From assembly GCA_902702965.1 (NCBI GenBank), contig CACRXP010000050.1, forward strand, positions 1,822,498 to 1,886,497: a DNA stretch of 64,000 nt, in the 5' to 3' direction. The translations under genes were made by a program, and so were the position numbers. Within the stretch, counting starts at the first letter, position 1, and every line of letters starts with the position of its first letter. The notes beneath the pieces were generated by a model. The model did not search any database and was not told the origin of the DNA. It saw only the letters and a list, made by a program, of their open reading frames with translations. The stretch comes from Spirometra erinaceieuropaei. Lineage: Eukaryota > Platyhelminthes > Cestoda > Diphyllobothriidea > Diphyllobothriidae. Positions 22,600 through 35,299 of this stretch are shown one piece after another.

Positions 22600-24630
22600 G
22601 GTTGCATAGAACTTCTCGCCAACTTCATCTTCTGAAGGACGTTACCATTCTGCCCTCGATTTACGGTATTTTTGAGCGGGCTAAGAAGCTGTCCAAAGAA
22701 AAGTGGCCAATCGAGGAGGTACACTTCTCCGAACACAGCTCGTTAAACGTCGCGAAATTTTTCTCTCGAAAATTAAATGCTCATCTGCAAACGCAGCTTC
22801 CCATCTTCCGGGACGGCCGTGGAAATCCTATAGCAGATGCTCAGTTGACCGCTGATCATTTCAACGCTTCCTTGTCCGAAAGGTGTATAAAAAACCCGAC
22901 AGTTCCGCTTCCGACCATCCAAGCATGGACCAGGGCCGTTCTCAAAACAATGACTCTTGTCCTGTTGGACGTAACTGTAACGGTTCGAACTTTTCGTCAG
23001 TCTCATTGTCCAAGGCCTAATTGTGTCCCAGTTTTAATCTTAAAAGCGGAAAAAGGAAATTTTCCCGTCGATCCTGTGCAAGATATTTAATCTCGCTCTT
23101 AAAAGTGAAAGCTATCCTATTTTGTGGAAGGAGTCACACGCTCTGCTTATGCCTAAGTACGGTCACTCTACGTCTTTTAATGACTTTCAACCGACAGTTT
23201 CGAAGATCTTAGAGACATTGATCAAAGATAAGATGATGTTTCAGCTAGCAGAGGATAACCTACTGGGTGTTGCTTAGCATGGATTCCTCAAAGCTTGCTC
23301 TAATGACACCTGTCAGCTCTCTTTCTTTGACCATGTTCCGCATTCTAGGGACAACGTTTTGCACTTAACACAGTCTATTTCGACTTCACATAGGCTTTTG
23401 GTCGTGTGTACCATGCTTTTCCTCTCTTGAAACGGTCTTTTTTGGGATAGGTGGCAAACTTCTGAACTGATATCCTCTTAAGTGGGCTATCGTACACAAC
23501 GAGTGAAGATTTCCAATGCTATGTCCAACCCCACACGTGTGAGGAGTGGAGTCACTCAGGGTAGTGTACTCGGCCTGTTATTATATTGCCTTTTATTAAG
23601 AGATGTACCAGAATTATTTCAGAATGGCGAACTCCCCATGTATGCCGATGATCTGAAAGTTGCATATACATATAAGTCGGCAGATCGTGACATCGTACTC
23701 GAGCTCCCAAAGAGCGAACTATAGGCCTTTGCTTATTGGTAACGCACATGGCGCCTTTCTCTCTCTCTTGGCATCAAGGCTCAGTCATGATGGTTGACGA
23801 CGACCACCAAAGTCAACTAAGTATTGACGGTCACGCCATAGATGTGCCTGGAGTTATTAAGGATCTGGGTGCATCATATTCCAAGAGTCTTAATCTTTCG
23901 GAGCACTGCGTCCTGATAGTCTCCAAAGCACGTAGAACGATCGGGTTTATCCTCCGAAACTGTAAAACCAGCGATATTAGAATGCGCCTTTATAACATGT
24001 ACGTTCGACCTGGCCTGGAATACTGGTCGTTTTTATTTAGTCTCATGTGTGCTACTGAGTGCAAGAAAATGGAATTCGTCCAACATTGGTTTTTACGAAG
24101 AGAGTTTTAACCCCGGAACAACGGAATTTGTCGTATCAAGAACGCTGCCGGCTTACAGACTTCGACCCTTTGCGGTTTCGTAGATTACAAAATGGACTAT
24201 TTTTACTATTTAGGTTTTTATATAATCGCACATTTAACCCTCTCACTACTTTAAAACATCTTGTCCACCCCGAAGCAATAGTTACCGTGAGGTCTTTTTA
24301 TTTTTTCCTCTGGAACGTTCCGTTAAATATCGTCGTTCCTCTTTTGTAAACGCAACTGTAATTTGGAACAAATTACCCAGGAATGCAAAACTTCTGCGAA
24401 ATTATTCTTTGTTTAAAAGAAGCGTTACTCGTTTTCTGTATTCAGAAAATCTCCCACGTATTTTGGGTGCTGAATCCACGGATATAATCTACCATAATGA
24501 TGGGGTTCGGGGTTTCCGATCCCCTGGCCCGTCTCAACACGGCCAATTTGTTCAGCCGCCAGCGAGAACAACTCTTAAATGTGTATGTATTCCCACCATC
24601 ACTTTCATGAGAAGGAAGTACGACTGACAA
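22600..24630 (+). pseudogene. Reverse transcriptase remnant of LINE family A
   Basis: Recognisable blocks are GVTQGSVLGLLLYCLL (about 23548-23595) and MYADDLKVAYTY (about 23638-23673), the latter holding the catalytic YADD of motif C. A downstream frame (23736-24110) has the VIKDLGA and YNMYVRPGLEYWS blocks that follow RT in CR1/Jockey elements. A shifted frame from 24059 carries RNLSYQERCRLTDFDPLRFRR. Earlier RT motifs (22602-23300) are present in pieces. At least four frame changes are needed to connect them. Confidence 0.7.
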
Positions 24631-24844
24631 TACCCGAAGCGAGGTTACCTATCCCCTTATGGAATACCGTCAATTCACGAGCAGCAGTTTTTTCTCCTGA
24701 ATCTCCTAAACTACAAAAACACCATCCTCTGTATTTATTCCTTAGGATTTTTTTCACTGCTTGTCCGATCCGCTCTTTATTTTTTTGATTGTGCCTGTAA
24801 ACTGGCCTTAAATGTTATTATTATTATCATTTTTATTATGGGGA

Positions 24845-27190
24845 AACCGCGAGTTTGTGGAAGAAATTCATGCAGATTAGAAGCCATATTTAATATATCT
24901 GATCGTTCAAATCGACCCTACACTTCTGGATTTATAGGCCACCATCCTATTGGTACTCTAATATATCGAGACTTTCCTGTGCGGCGTTAATTATTGAAAC
25001 ACCTCCTAAGTAACCCCTTCTAGACGAAATCGTTCTTTGAATTTCTGTCTGGATTTTAATGAGATTCGCCTTTCATTATGTTGCAAGACTTCGATGGGAT
25101 AGAAATGACACCATCCATGTTGGGACCTGGATCACTTGGCTCTCCTGATTGTTTTGTCGACCGGGGTACGCAGCACGTGCGTCAGTAAAGAGGTGAGCAA
25201 ACAGACACATTAAACACGCTTATCTGTCCGCACTGAGTCTGGATCAGTAGTTAAAAAATTATGAACACGTGTGAGTCGCGCCATAGATGCGAACTTCCCT
25301 GTCACTTCGCTGGACTGTAAACTTGGTTGGAACAGTAACTTCAAAAAGGCCAAATGCGTGAAACTCGATTCTTAATGTTCGCCTTGGTCCAGGCCGAGTA
25401 GGTAATAAATGAACGCCACCGATATAAGCGAAGCATGTTATATACAGCAGTTTGCCAGATGATTAGAAAGAGGCTCGTCTAAACGGTCATTTTTGTTTAG
25501 CTTAATAATTAGATGTTTAATGCGTTCTTTTGTTGGCGTCGTTGACCAGGCAGAGGGCATTTGCCTGATTTGCGTACTTTCCTTGTTGATGGACATGTTT
25601 CCTTGATTTTTGGACTTTTCCACGGTACAACTGACGGAAGATTTTTCGAAGTACCAGAGCGCAGATCTTCACATACATACAGAAAACTCGGGTCTGCTAA
25701 ACCTTAAACAAAGTCATTAAGTAACCTGATCCACTATTACCCTTAATTATTCTATAGAGGTAAAGGGTGGATGGTACCCGATTGAAACTTTAATAAAGTT
25801 GTAATATTAGCAATGGGAAACGTGCACGGGATCCTAAGCCGAAAGAACTTTTAAACTTATACATCTGCGTCATGCGACACTTTTGCCTACTAGCAGACTT
25901 TGCTTGTTTACGAGACCACCTTCTACTGCCCTTATTCCCTCTAAATAACTAGTCTGGTTCCTGGTTTTATGTCCATACACGCGTAAATAATTGAAAAGAC
26001 ACTCCTTACGTCAGGGATCGTCAGATTATTGAGCGCTAATAGATCTCCAACACTAAACAAAGGGTATCTCATTCTGCTGCTTAATGCCACTAATACTAAG
26101 CCAAACATTCAGGAAAATCCTCTAGAATCTACGAGATGACTCCCCACATCGCTTATTATTGATTAGTGTTCAGGTTTCTTGAAGTCTTCCACAGTCCACT
26201 CAACCGTTGAAAAATCACATGATGGGAGTCGCTGAAATTTTAACGACAAATTCGACCGATTGAGCCCTTTTGTCCTGTCTGCAGGGCTAAAATTTACAGG
26301 ATTGAGTTATGCTTCTCATAATACTAACAGCGCTCAAAAGGACGGGTTTAATCAACCTGCTAGTGAGAACTGCTGAGAAGATGTCACCAGTTAAGACTCT
26401 GATGAAGGCTGTCGGAAAAGTGGAGCACTCCGCCGATGGAATTTATTATTATAACTACAATTAGGGTAAGTATCGTGTAACCGCATACATAATTGCCGTC
26501 TCAAAAGGATATAGTTATAGTTTAAGGATATCATTTGACCTTAAGACTTGCGCGGTCATATTGTGTGATTCGAAATAATTGGACTTGCATCAACTTTGAA
26601 TAGCGGGCAAAGTATACTTCCATCTTAAGGGGATAGACTTAGACTTCCACTCGTGCATGCGTAGATTTATGCGATTATCCGTTTAATTCCAGGTTGCGTA
26701 ATTTCAGATTATTCGAAGAATTTATGCGACTCCGGGAGCCATTGATTTTCGAATGACATTATAGCAAGAATTTCGGCAACTTTCATCAAATAGGACAGAG
26801 TAATGAGCAATTCATGCTATTGTCCTTGTGGGGTCCAGTTATATTCTTTATCGTTGATGCGCGATGTTGCAAATATAGCCATTCTACTTTTTCTTAGCTT
26901 ACGAAATTTATTTTATTGGGGGCAAAGGCTTAAGAACCCTATTCTTGCACGTCGGTGCATTGTAGGTGACTGTAAATTGATCCGGAAAATTGAAGAAGTA
27001 GTATTCGATCAGCTTACATAGAGTCGCCTTTGGGGCAAATATCTGCACCGATATTACGTGTTTCGTAGTTCAGGCACAGAGTTCTGAGGAAAAATTAGGG
27101 ACTCACACGATCAGTCATGGGCTAATTAAAGAATTAGAACCAAATCGCATTTAAAACTGATTTGGTCGATCCTTCTATTGGTATTTTATT
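24845..27190. other. AT-rich non-coding interval, no gene recognised
   Basis: Stop codons are dense in all frames and no domain is recognisable. It separates the 3' end of LINE A from the 3' end of the first minus-strand family B LINE. Confidence 0.4.
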
Positions 27191-27194
27191 CGTT

Positions 27195-29225
27195 TCGTGA
27201 AGAATCCAGTCAGTCAGTGTGTTTGAGGGTGAGGCATACGCCTTTGAACTCCCTATTTGTACATAAAATCGATAAATAATCAAAAATGTGAAGAAATTAC
27301 AGCATTAAGTGAATGCAGACATTGATTCACATATGTCACTGGTCTCATGGCTAAAAAGTCACATAGTCCGCTTGTTACTGCAGCATATGTCTGTCAAGCC
27401 AAAATTTAAATGTCCCCACAGACTGAGGCATGACAACCGTCTCGGGCAGGTTATTCCAAGGTTCCACGGCACGGTTGGAGAAGAAATACTTCTTCACATT
27501 CAATCTACCCTGGGACACACGTATCTTTAAGGGATGTCCCCGGAGGTTAGTTGTTGTGGCGAGTTGGAAAAAGTCATCGCACCGAAGGGCGCAGTCCAAG
27601 CCACGCACGATACGGAAAGTTTTTATTAAGTCTCCGCGCAACTGCCTATAACTCGGAGGATAGAGATTAAGGTTAGCTAGGCGGATCTCGCATGTCAGTG
27701 CACTTTGAACTCTTACTAATTTTGTGGCTCGCCTCTGCACCCTTTCGAGCAGATAGTAATCCTGATGCGTCCATGGTCGGCAGACCTGAATTGCATATTC
27801 GAGGTACGGCCTTACAAACGTCCCGAAGACTTTGGAGAAGCAGTCTTCATCGAAAACTGCGAATGCCCGCTTGATGGCATTTACCATTGAAGTTGCGGCC
27901 TTGGCCGCCTTACAACATTGTGTAGAAGGCTTTAGGCTGTCAGCAACCCAGACTCCGAGATCTTTCTCTGTTTCTGCATCTCGAAGTGGTATTCCGTTCA
28001 GATGGTATTGCCGCGTACTAGGGGTCTGATTTCCGAGGCGCAGTATGGTACATTTTATCAAATTGAAGGACAAGAGCCATTTGCGGAACCACTCGTCCAG
28101 TCGATAAAGATTTTCTTGAAAGTTGGTCTCATCCGCAGCATTCTGGATGAATTTCCAGATTTTTATGTCATCCGCAAACATAGCACTATCACAGCACAAC
28201 CCATCTACGAAATCATTGATGAACAAGAGAAAGAGGGTTGGCCCGAGCACCGAAACTTGTGGGACTCCACTCTCTGCGAATGTGCGCCTTGACTGCGGTT
28301 ATTCTACGCAGACAATTTGGGAGCGACCAACGAGGAAATTCTTGATCCATTTGAGGAGTTTGTCGCCGATGCCTATAATTCAAGACTTGTGAAGGAGACG
28401 CTGGTGCGGAACACTATCGAACGCCTTACGGAAATCAATATAGGCCTGGTGCACAGTGTGTTTTGCGTCCAGTACTCTTGACCAACTTTGCATTGTATAT
28501 AGCAAGTTCGGTGCACATGACCTTCCCCTACGGAAACCATGTTGTGCATTGGACAAGAGGTTGTTGCTTTCCAGATAAGCCATCAACTCCTTTTTATGAT
28601 TTTCTCCACCACTTTGCAGCAGATTGATGTCAGACTGACGGGTCTGTAGTTTGTCGCAAGAGCACGGCTACCGCTTTGCAAAGGGGTGTAACGTAGGCCG
28701 CCTTCCAGTCTTTGGGAAGGATTCCAGCATCAAACGATTCCTGGCGCAGAAAGGATAGTGGTTTGGCCAGCTCTCGGGCAAGCTCGAAAAGCAACTTTGC
28801 TGGGGTCTCGCCCGGACTGGGAGATTTACATTCCTTCAAGTTTTTTAGTTCTTCGAACATCCCATTTTCTCGGAACTAGTTGGAATAAAGCCTGCTTTTC
28901 TTGTGGAAACGGATTGGAAAAATTGAGAAGAATGCTCAGCTGTCCGATATCTCCAAACCGTCATCATTTCTCATGACAGGAATGGGATTCCTGTTACGTG
29001 TGCTCTTCCGCAAATAGGTGTAGAGCAATTTCGGATTTTTAACGGCTCGGTGAAGCAAACTACTCTCGAAATCCCGTTGCCTCCGGAAAATCAGGTTTTC
29101 ACCTTATTTCTTTGAACTTTATATGCTGTAAACGCTGCAATGTTGTTGCTTTCGCGGAATTTCTTCCACAAGATCTTCTTGTTCGGTCACATTTAAAAGT
29201 CACCTTCCGCCAAAGAGATATTGGT
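27195..29225 (-). mobile_element. LINE family B copy 1 (CR1-like), 5'-truncated
   Basis: A minus-strand LINE with reverse transcriptase and C-terminal region but no endonuclease. From about 29225 the linker before RT is visible (words FESSLLHRAVKNPKLLYTYLRKS in a shifted frame), then RT pieces and a long C-terminal ORF ending at 27375. The 3' untranslated region shares the string CTTTGAACTCCC and an adjacent AGGC/GCCT hairpin (27232-27243) with the copy at 60.0-64.0 kb. It is truncated at the 5' side, where another family B copy abuts. Confidence 0.75.
27375..28860 (-). pseudogene. Reverse transcriptase of LINE B copy 1
   Basis: Three ORF pieces: 28860-28630 (start of RT, FEELKNLKECKSPSPGE), 28586-28380 (NAQHGFRRGRSCAPNLL and YIDFRKAFDSVPHQRLL, the motif A aspartate) and 28250-27375, a 291-residue stretch with LGPTLFLLFINDF, catalytic MFADDIKIW, EKDLGVWVADSL and the thumb/C-terminal words YAIQVCRPW, RRATKLVR and YRQLRGDLI. 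The last two pieces are open except at their junctions (about 28260-28380 and 28590-28640). Only a few lesions separate this from an intact RT, so it is one of the better-preserved LINE fragments here. Confidence 0.8.
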
Positions 29226-29239
29226 AATCCTCTTCATCA

Positions 29240-30540
29240 GCTCTTATTCGTTATCAGTCAAAATGCGACATAATTCTGAAGGTTAAGCTTTGGCAGTCAT
29301 TTGACGGACCATTCATATAGACGGTTGAGCCCTTCTTACAGGGTCCATTCATCATTTTCCCTTTTGATTGCTTGACACAACTAAATGTCATCGGCAAACA
29401 TGACTCCATTGCAGTCCAGTCCATTTATACAATCGTTGACATAAATTTAAAAAACAGTAGTGGTCCGAGCACAGAGCCCGGGGAACTCCACCCACATTGG
29501 AATAAACTACCCAGAAATGTGAAAGCTCTGTAAAATTATGCTTTAGTTAAGGAAACTATTACTCGATTTGTGCACTCAGAAACCCTTTCACAAATTTTGG
29601 GTGCTGAATCCACTGCTCAAATTTACCGTAGCGATGGTTTTTTGTGGTCTCTGAACACTATAACCGGTCTCACCAGGGCAATTTCTTTGGTCACCAACGA
29701 CAGCTGTTCTTCGGCGCCTCTGTTTGGACTAGCCCCAACTTCATGAAAGGAATTGGCGCCTGACAATATCCGATACCGTGCAACCCTTCCTTTCTTGACG
29801 GTCGACAGTTTGCGGTCAGCAGTTTTTTTCGTGAACCCTCCAAACCATAAAAACCACCATCAGTTTTATTTTTATTCCTTTTCGGCAGGGGTTTTTTCAA
29901 TGCTGGCCGGATTTGTGTTTAACGCTTCCCTGACAATGCCTGTAAACTGGCATTAAATAAAAATATTATTATTATAAGTGGCACTCGCGCTGATTTCCCA
30001 ATGCCACTTCGCACAGACTGCGATCGGCCGGTCAAGAAGTCCTCTACCTAGTTTCGTAGGTTCCCCTTTATCCCTGGTTCTCGAACTTTACAGAGTAACC
30101 GGCAGTGCCGGACACTATCAAAGGCGTTCTTGAAATCGATGTAATCGACATCAACTGTTGTTCATTCGTCTACGATCGAGACCACTCTTCCGTTGAATGG
30201 AATATAGTAGTTATGCAGGGGCTTTTAAGTCGAAAGACATGCTGGAAACTATGAAGGAGATTTTTCTCTTCAGGGAACTTCCCTTCATAATTTTGCAACC
30301 AATGCACGTTAGGCTCACCGGCCGATAAGTTCTTGCACTTGCTTTAGGTCCACCTTTGTGAATGGGATGTCCATTATCCACCTTCCAATCAGAGGAGAGA
30401 ATGCCTCGGTTAAACAATAACCGAGAAATATGCAAAGGCGGTCTGAAGAACACGCAAGCCAGCTCCTCCAGAACTTTTGCCGGTACTTGGTCCGGACCCG
30501 GAGACTTACACACATTAAGCAATAGAATTTCCTTCCTCAC
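29240..30540 (-). pseudogene. Reverse transcriptase of LINE B copy 2 (split)
   Basis: The 30540-30211 piece reads CKSPGPDQVPAKVLEELA, then ILSSDWKV and TYRPVSLTCIGCKIM, the opening motifs of LINE RT. A frame near 30150-30120 has DYIDFKNAFDSV (motif A). The sequence is then interrupted by a plus-strand LINE A piece and resumes near 29490 with a degraded GVP block and NDCINGLDCNGVMFADDI (motif C), then LNRLYEWSVK near 29310. Several stops lie between blocks. Confidence 0.7.
29493..29978 (+). mobile_element. 3' fragment of LINE family A nested in LINE B
   Basis: Sequence from TTGGAATAAACTACCCAG to the TTATTATTAT tail closely follows 24361-24840 in the larger family A copy, including the words for FGC-like TTTTGGGTGCTGAATCCAC. 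It is severely 5'-truncated, as LINE insertions often are, and lies in the opposite orientation to the LINE B it splits. Junctions are placed to within about 5 bp, and no clear target-site duplication is visible. Confidence 0.75.
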
Positions 30541-31072
30541 TCTTCTTCTGTGGAGTCGATGCTTTCTACTATTCCGTCATTTGTTCCAGTAGGCAATCCG
30601 GACTCGTCAAAGTCCGTTTAGTCGGTGAAACCAGATGAGGAAAACCGGCTAAGATGTCCTGCCTTAGCGTCATTTTCGATAATATCCTCATTGTTTTCTC
30701 CTTTCAACACTGAAACCGTCTCCTTCTTCTTTCACCTGTTGTTGATGTAACCGAAGAGTACTTTTGGCCTATCAACTGCCCGTTCCATAACTCGCGCTTC
30801 ATAGTCCTTCCGCGGCCTGCAGATTTTCGACTCCACCTCGTTTCGCTTTCAGAAAAGCTGTTCATAATGCGAAGGTTGTTTTGTTGCTTCATATTTTCTC
30901 TAGAGTTTATTCTTCCAGTTCACCTCGTTCTTTATATCCCGCGTTAACTAGATAGGGCAGTTTGTGTTTTAGACTCCCTTTATCGGAAAGTTTCGATGCA
31001 TAACGTCGGTTTCAGCTCCTTTGAGAGTGTTCCAAGCAACATCTAGATGTCCGGTTAGAGCGCCGTGCCAGC

Positions 31073-31870
31073 TCAGTACCGATAATTAACTCTCATAGCA
31101 ACAAAATTTCCTTTCCATAAATGCAGCCTAGGCTCATTCGCATCAATTTTTTGGTTGTGCAGGCGGTATTCCCATAAGAGCATGACACGATCACTCTTAC
31201 CGGGTGGTGCTATGGACATAAGTTTGACAGCACCTTTTCTGAGGACGAGGTCCAGACTATTTACCGTTTGGGTCCTTCGGATTCTGGTTGGAAACGTGGC
31301 ATTCTGTGTGAGAAAGATATTAGTCGTTAGTTGCGACAGCCTAGAATCAAAGGAATTTCCACAACCATTCACTAATGAATTGTTCCAGTTGACCGTCGGT
31401 GCTTTGAAGTCTCCGGTTATCAGTGCCTCTTGATTTTGCGCCATCTCTTTAACTAACCTAAACATCGCCTCTTCAACCTCAGGAATCTGACTGGGTGTCC
31501 AGTATATGGTCCGGAAATTCAGACTAGGTGTTCCACGCATCCTTACTTTTCACCATATTGCTTCACAGTCACGGGAGCAATCAGTTTTGTGTTCTGGCGC
31601 GATGATTCCTCTCTTGACGTAGATCGCTAGTCCTCCTTCTTTTTAATGCAGCCTGTCTCGGTAAAGTTTGATATTCATCGAGCACAATTTCGGCATCCAA
31701 GACTTCAGCCTGAAACCAAGTCTGTGTGATGGAAATGAAATCCGGCATCATATCTGATATTCACACTTTCAGGTCATCTAGATTCTGGAACAAACTCAGA
31801 GCATTTGCATAAAGAAAACGAAGCTTAGTCGGGGCAGATTTCCGAACGCTTTTTGGGTAAAATTTGGTAG
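31073..31870 (-). pseudogene. Endonuclease domain of LINE B copy 2
   Basis: The open part (31540-31073, 155 residues) covers the second half of the AP endonuclease: EALITGDFKAPTVNW (catalytic GDF followed by K where N is usual), LTQNATFPTRIRRTQTVNSLDLVL, and PPGKSDRVMLLWEY, in which the usual SDH reads SDR. The first half lies upstream to about 31870 in broken frames. Replacement of the catalytic Asn and His argues against activity. Confidence 0.7.
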
Positions 31871-31953
31871 ATATTTCGTGCGAATTTTCCGGTATATCGT
31901 CCCCTTTCGAGTCTACGGTCGTTTGACTGAACTGGACGTCAGTGTGTCAGCCG

Positions 31954-32480
31954 TCATTTTCTTCGGTCGGTTTGGCAGATAGGGATTTTCTTCATTATAA
32001 CCTGGTTGTTCGCTATGTTCAGGGTTATCGGCTGTCTCCAGAGTAATGAGCTCCAAAGGCATACGATTTTCTTGCTCAATATTCTAATGTTTTTCTCGCT
32101 GGAATTGGATCTTCCGAGGAATTTGGCCTTGACATCCCTCCACGTCTCCCGTCCGGTTGGTGAGAAATCCTGATAAAAAAATCGTTGGCTGGACGTCTTG
32201 GAGTGCTTGTTTCCGGTCCAGCAATAGTAGAGCCTGATCCTCATTTCGGAGAGCGATTTTCACTGGTCTTTGATGGCTTGACTCGCTCCTCGAATCCTTA
32301 ATTTGTTTTGTTCTATAAACCTTCAAGACGATGATGTTATCTTTCTTTTGTAACAGGTATTTAACTTATGTTGGAATAATTCTATATCGTGGTTTATTCC
32401 GTTCTTTGAGATGACCGAAGTAGGCTCAGGCATACCCTTCACGACTATGCATTTGCTGCGGTCAAATAGAGGGCTCTATC
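31954..32480 (-). pseudogene. ORF1 of LINE B copy 2
   Basis: Two overlapping frames (32326-32084 and 32244-31954) share one ancestral protein. They contain KVYRTKQIKDS, KIALRNEDQALLLLDRKQALQD, then FFYQDFSPTGRETWRDVKAKF, the order seen in CR1-type ORF1 proteins. A frame upstream of 32326 supplies GMPEP, matching GLQEP in the copy at 63.7 kb. A frameshift near 32150 separates the parts. Confidence 0.6.
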
Positions 32481-32656
32481 GTTGATTCTTGTACGCAGAA
32501 GCTGCATCACGTCAATTTCCATTGTCATTATTGTCCAGTTCATAGACAGTTGTCTTAAGATAGTTACAGCAGGGTTCCTTGCCTAGCGAGGTCTCTTAAT
32601 CATATGGTACCTCTTTTGACAGTGAAGCATTTGTTTAAATTGTTTGTGGACTCGGT

Positions 32657-32685
32657 TCTCACATGCTGACATGCTGACATTCTGA
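32657..32685. repeat. Short tandem repeat
   Basis: About three copies of an 8-9-nt unit (ACATGCTG, ACATGCTG, ACATTCTG) in a row, within the 5' part of LINE B copy 2. Confidence 0.6.
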
Positions 32686-33099
32686 CTTACTTTTTCTTTT
32701 CTGGATGCTTCGAGACGTTTCGCCGTTTTTCAAGATCCCATTCGGTCATTGTTCTCACACACATGAGACCGGTTCTCGGTTTTGATTAGGTCCGCACACG
32801 GGCTGTCTTCTTTCTTGGGAGTTAAAACAGTTACTGTAGTTGTGTTGGCATTTTTCCTAGTTGTATTCTGAATTTCCGGCATCGCCGACTCTGTCCTTTC
32901 GGGTGAATGGTAGAAGCTCCATCGAATTCTCTATTCCAATTCTTGGATTCCCTATCTCATTCTCCATCCTCCGGAATTTCCGGATAAGCCCAAAGCATGC
33001 CACACAGACCTCGTCTTCGTATTTGATATCCAAAAAAGTTATCAAACTGCATGCGCGTTCAGAGGGAGGTGATTTGATAGCAGGAAACTTAGCGCAGTA

Positions 33100-35270
33100 G
33101 TCATTTGTGCAATGCCTAACGCTTATTCTATCATTTTTTCAAACCGTCTGCTGCGCGTTAATGAACCAGTGATAGCGACACATTTAGCATCACTCTGGTG
33201 CCCAGGATCGAGCCCGGCTCGAGGCGGACTTTATGCACTCTATATAGAGGGCACCTGATGGACTAATATTATTAAGTACATAAACATGAAACGTTTTGAA
33301 TTGTATGGAAAATTCCTAAGTCAAGACAACCGTATGAAGTATATGTCAAACGACTCAGCCATCCTTGGATTGGGGAATCTCACAGTGCTGTTGTCAAAGA
33401 CATAGTCGGAATGAGATAGGTTGTTCTAACGAAAGCCCTGTCGTATTCCTGTGAGAATCAAGGTAGTGGTAAGAAGAATCGATTTCTCAATTCCAGCGGA
33501 CCGTTAGGGAGTCCATTAGGCAGGAGCCTCGAAAAGGGCGCATTCCCCGGGGGTCGAAAATTTGTTTGCGTCCTTACAGAGTTAGTGCACATTTTTGACT
33601 TTGGAGGCCTTTAATGGAAAATGTCCGCGCTTGTCAAATATGGCACATTCATTTTGATCCAACAGTAAAAAACTCGGCGTCTTGGTGAGATACGAACCAA
33701 TACAGTAAGGGGAAGGCTTTAGTACAGCCAACGATCTAACAACCTGGGCGGGATGACGCCAGTTTAATCACATTTGGCCAGCTCACTTCTCACATTTCGA
33801 GGTTACGCGGTTTGAAAAAGTTTTATAAATAGATCAACTGTCTATTATGGCGTTATGTTTTGGAGTACATATGTTCTACAGAGTTAACTCAGTCATCTGG
33901 GATACCAAAGTCACACATAGCCGTCACCGTTTACCCTAAATGCATTCCTTGGATTCGGATGAATATGGCCCCAGGACGTATTGCATTTTCCCATCCACCG
34001 ATGGCTTAAACGAGTCAGTGACCTAGAATGAATATCTGTGGGGTTTTCATGTCTCAGAAACAGGTAATTTTATCTGACGACCAAGTTGCTTAGCTAGGTT
34101 AAACAGCAAGAGTTATCTTATCATCGAGGCCCGACTGAGCACAACAGGGTTATTCTGCACTCCAACCGGGACTATTTATACCTGGCTATCACCTCGCGTT
34201 ACTTCATCTGATATTGGCACCGGAACGGTGCCGACAGAATCACTTTCTGAATTTATGGGATATTTTTTCACGTGCCGAAATTCGCCAGGAAACCGAGTCA
34301 CTTAGCACAGTTCAACTTACTCACTAGCCAACTCGCGGCAAGTTGGAGCCTAGGAAAACGAACGCCCAAAATCTTCCATGATCAAAAGCTATTTAAGTCC
34401 TCCGAGACTTGCAAACGGCTGAGTCGTTTCTGAATACATTTCATGCAGTTCGTCAACGTTTCTATATCTTTTTTCCGCTCATTGGGTTTTCAATACTCAG
34501 TTTACTCCCCCATACACAGTCTGAAGTATCCGTTTTAACCTCAGAGACGACGTATCTACTCACTTATCCCAACTTTCATGAAGTCTCCGCGATTTAACAG
34601 CCGTAGCAAGGTCAGTGCGGACACCGTGTTAGAAATATGTCTGGTTTGATGGCTTTCGCATCCAAGTTCTGCTGTCGCACTATTTACGCTTCCAGCCAAG
34701 TACCAACAAGACGTTCCAGGAGCGTAATTACCACGAAAAGTGTGGGGTAAGAGGATGAACCCTGTGGTGGATGCGCACATGTCTTGATCAGAGTAAAACA
34801 GCTTGCAAAAGATCTTGCTGACTTAAGGACGCTCAAAAAGTAAAACCTTGACGACCAAAAGGAGGTTTCCCGTGTTAGAGGAAAAAAACTATTATCAAAA
34901 GATGAAAAGTATGAAAGATAACAACCCAGGAGGATCCAGAACACGGATAATGACTCAGGAAATACAAATGAGAATATCGGTGACAACAGGACAAAGTAAC
35001 GAAGCTTCTGATAAGAGCAGACCTAAGTGACGACATAAAAATATTACCTATCTCTGAAGCCATCACGCCTACGCCACTTTCTGGTAAAGACGAGAGTGCT
35101 CTTGTGGTAAAGGGTGATATAAATAGGTCGCCAATCAACCGTTGCACGCTGGTTCTCTAAACCACCCCAAGTGCTCTACAGAGCACATACTTGAATGCAA
35201 AGACAGAAACTAATGGGTAGGTGAGATAGGAAAACGCTATAGCAGGCGACTGAAGCTACAGCCAGCCCTG
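33100..35270. other. Non-coding interval, no gene recognised
   Basis: Short frames only. The final part (about 34850-35147) has an open, polar plus-strand frame directly before the ORF1 words of the third LINE B copy and may be its N-terminal ORF1 portion, but there is no motif to prove it. Confidence 0.35.
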
Positions 35271-35299
35271 GTGGATTGCTCGGGACAGTTAGGCGACAG

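Larger units (their letters stand above)
20016..24840 (+). mobile_element. LINE family A (CR1/Jockey-type), degraded, near full length
   Basis: The expected order of an ORF1-plus-ORF2 LINE is visible: an ORF1-like region (about 20016-20640), an AP endonuclease start (about 21646-22200), a reverse transcriptase with a YADD motif (about 22600-24110), a C-terminal segment to about 24630 and a 3' tail of TTA repeats (about 24814-24839). Numerous frameshifts and stops break every domain. A second, shorter copy of its 3' end is present at 29493-29978 with the same stop-side words and a similar TTA tail. That second copy independently supports the 3' boundary. Confidence 0.7.
29230..33060 (-). mobile_element. 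LINE family B copy 2, interrupted by a LINE A fragment
   Basis: Reading the minus strand from 33060 gives a helical N-terminal ORF1 stretch (33045-32857), the ORF1 RNA-binding region (about 32480-31954), an endonuclease (about 31540-31073 and upstream), an RT start (30540-30211), motif A (about 30150), a 486-bp foreign insert (29493-29978), then the GVP and FADDI blocks (about 29490-29390) and the beginning of the RT C-terminal part to about 29235. Many stops are present. The 3' end is missing where copy 1 begins. Confidence 0.7.

Noticed and set aside
26395..26425. CTGATGAAGGCTGTCGGAAAA as a hammerhead core
   Set aside because: Stem II would have at most two or three pairs, the GAAA box is shifted, and no PLE lies nearby; taken as chance.
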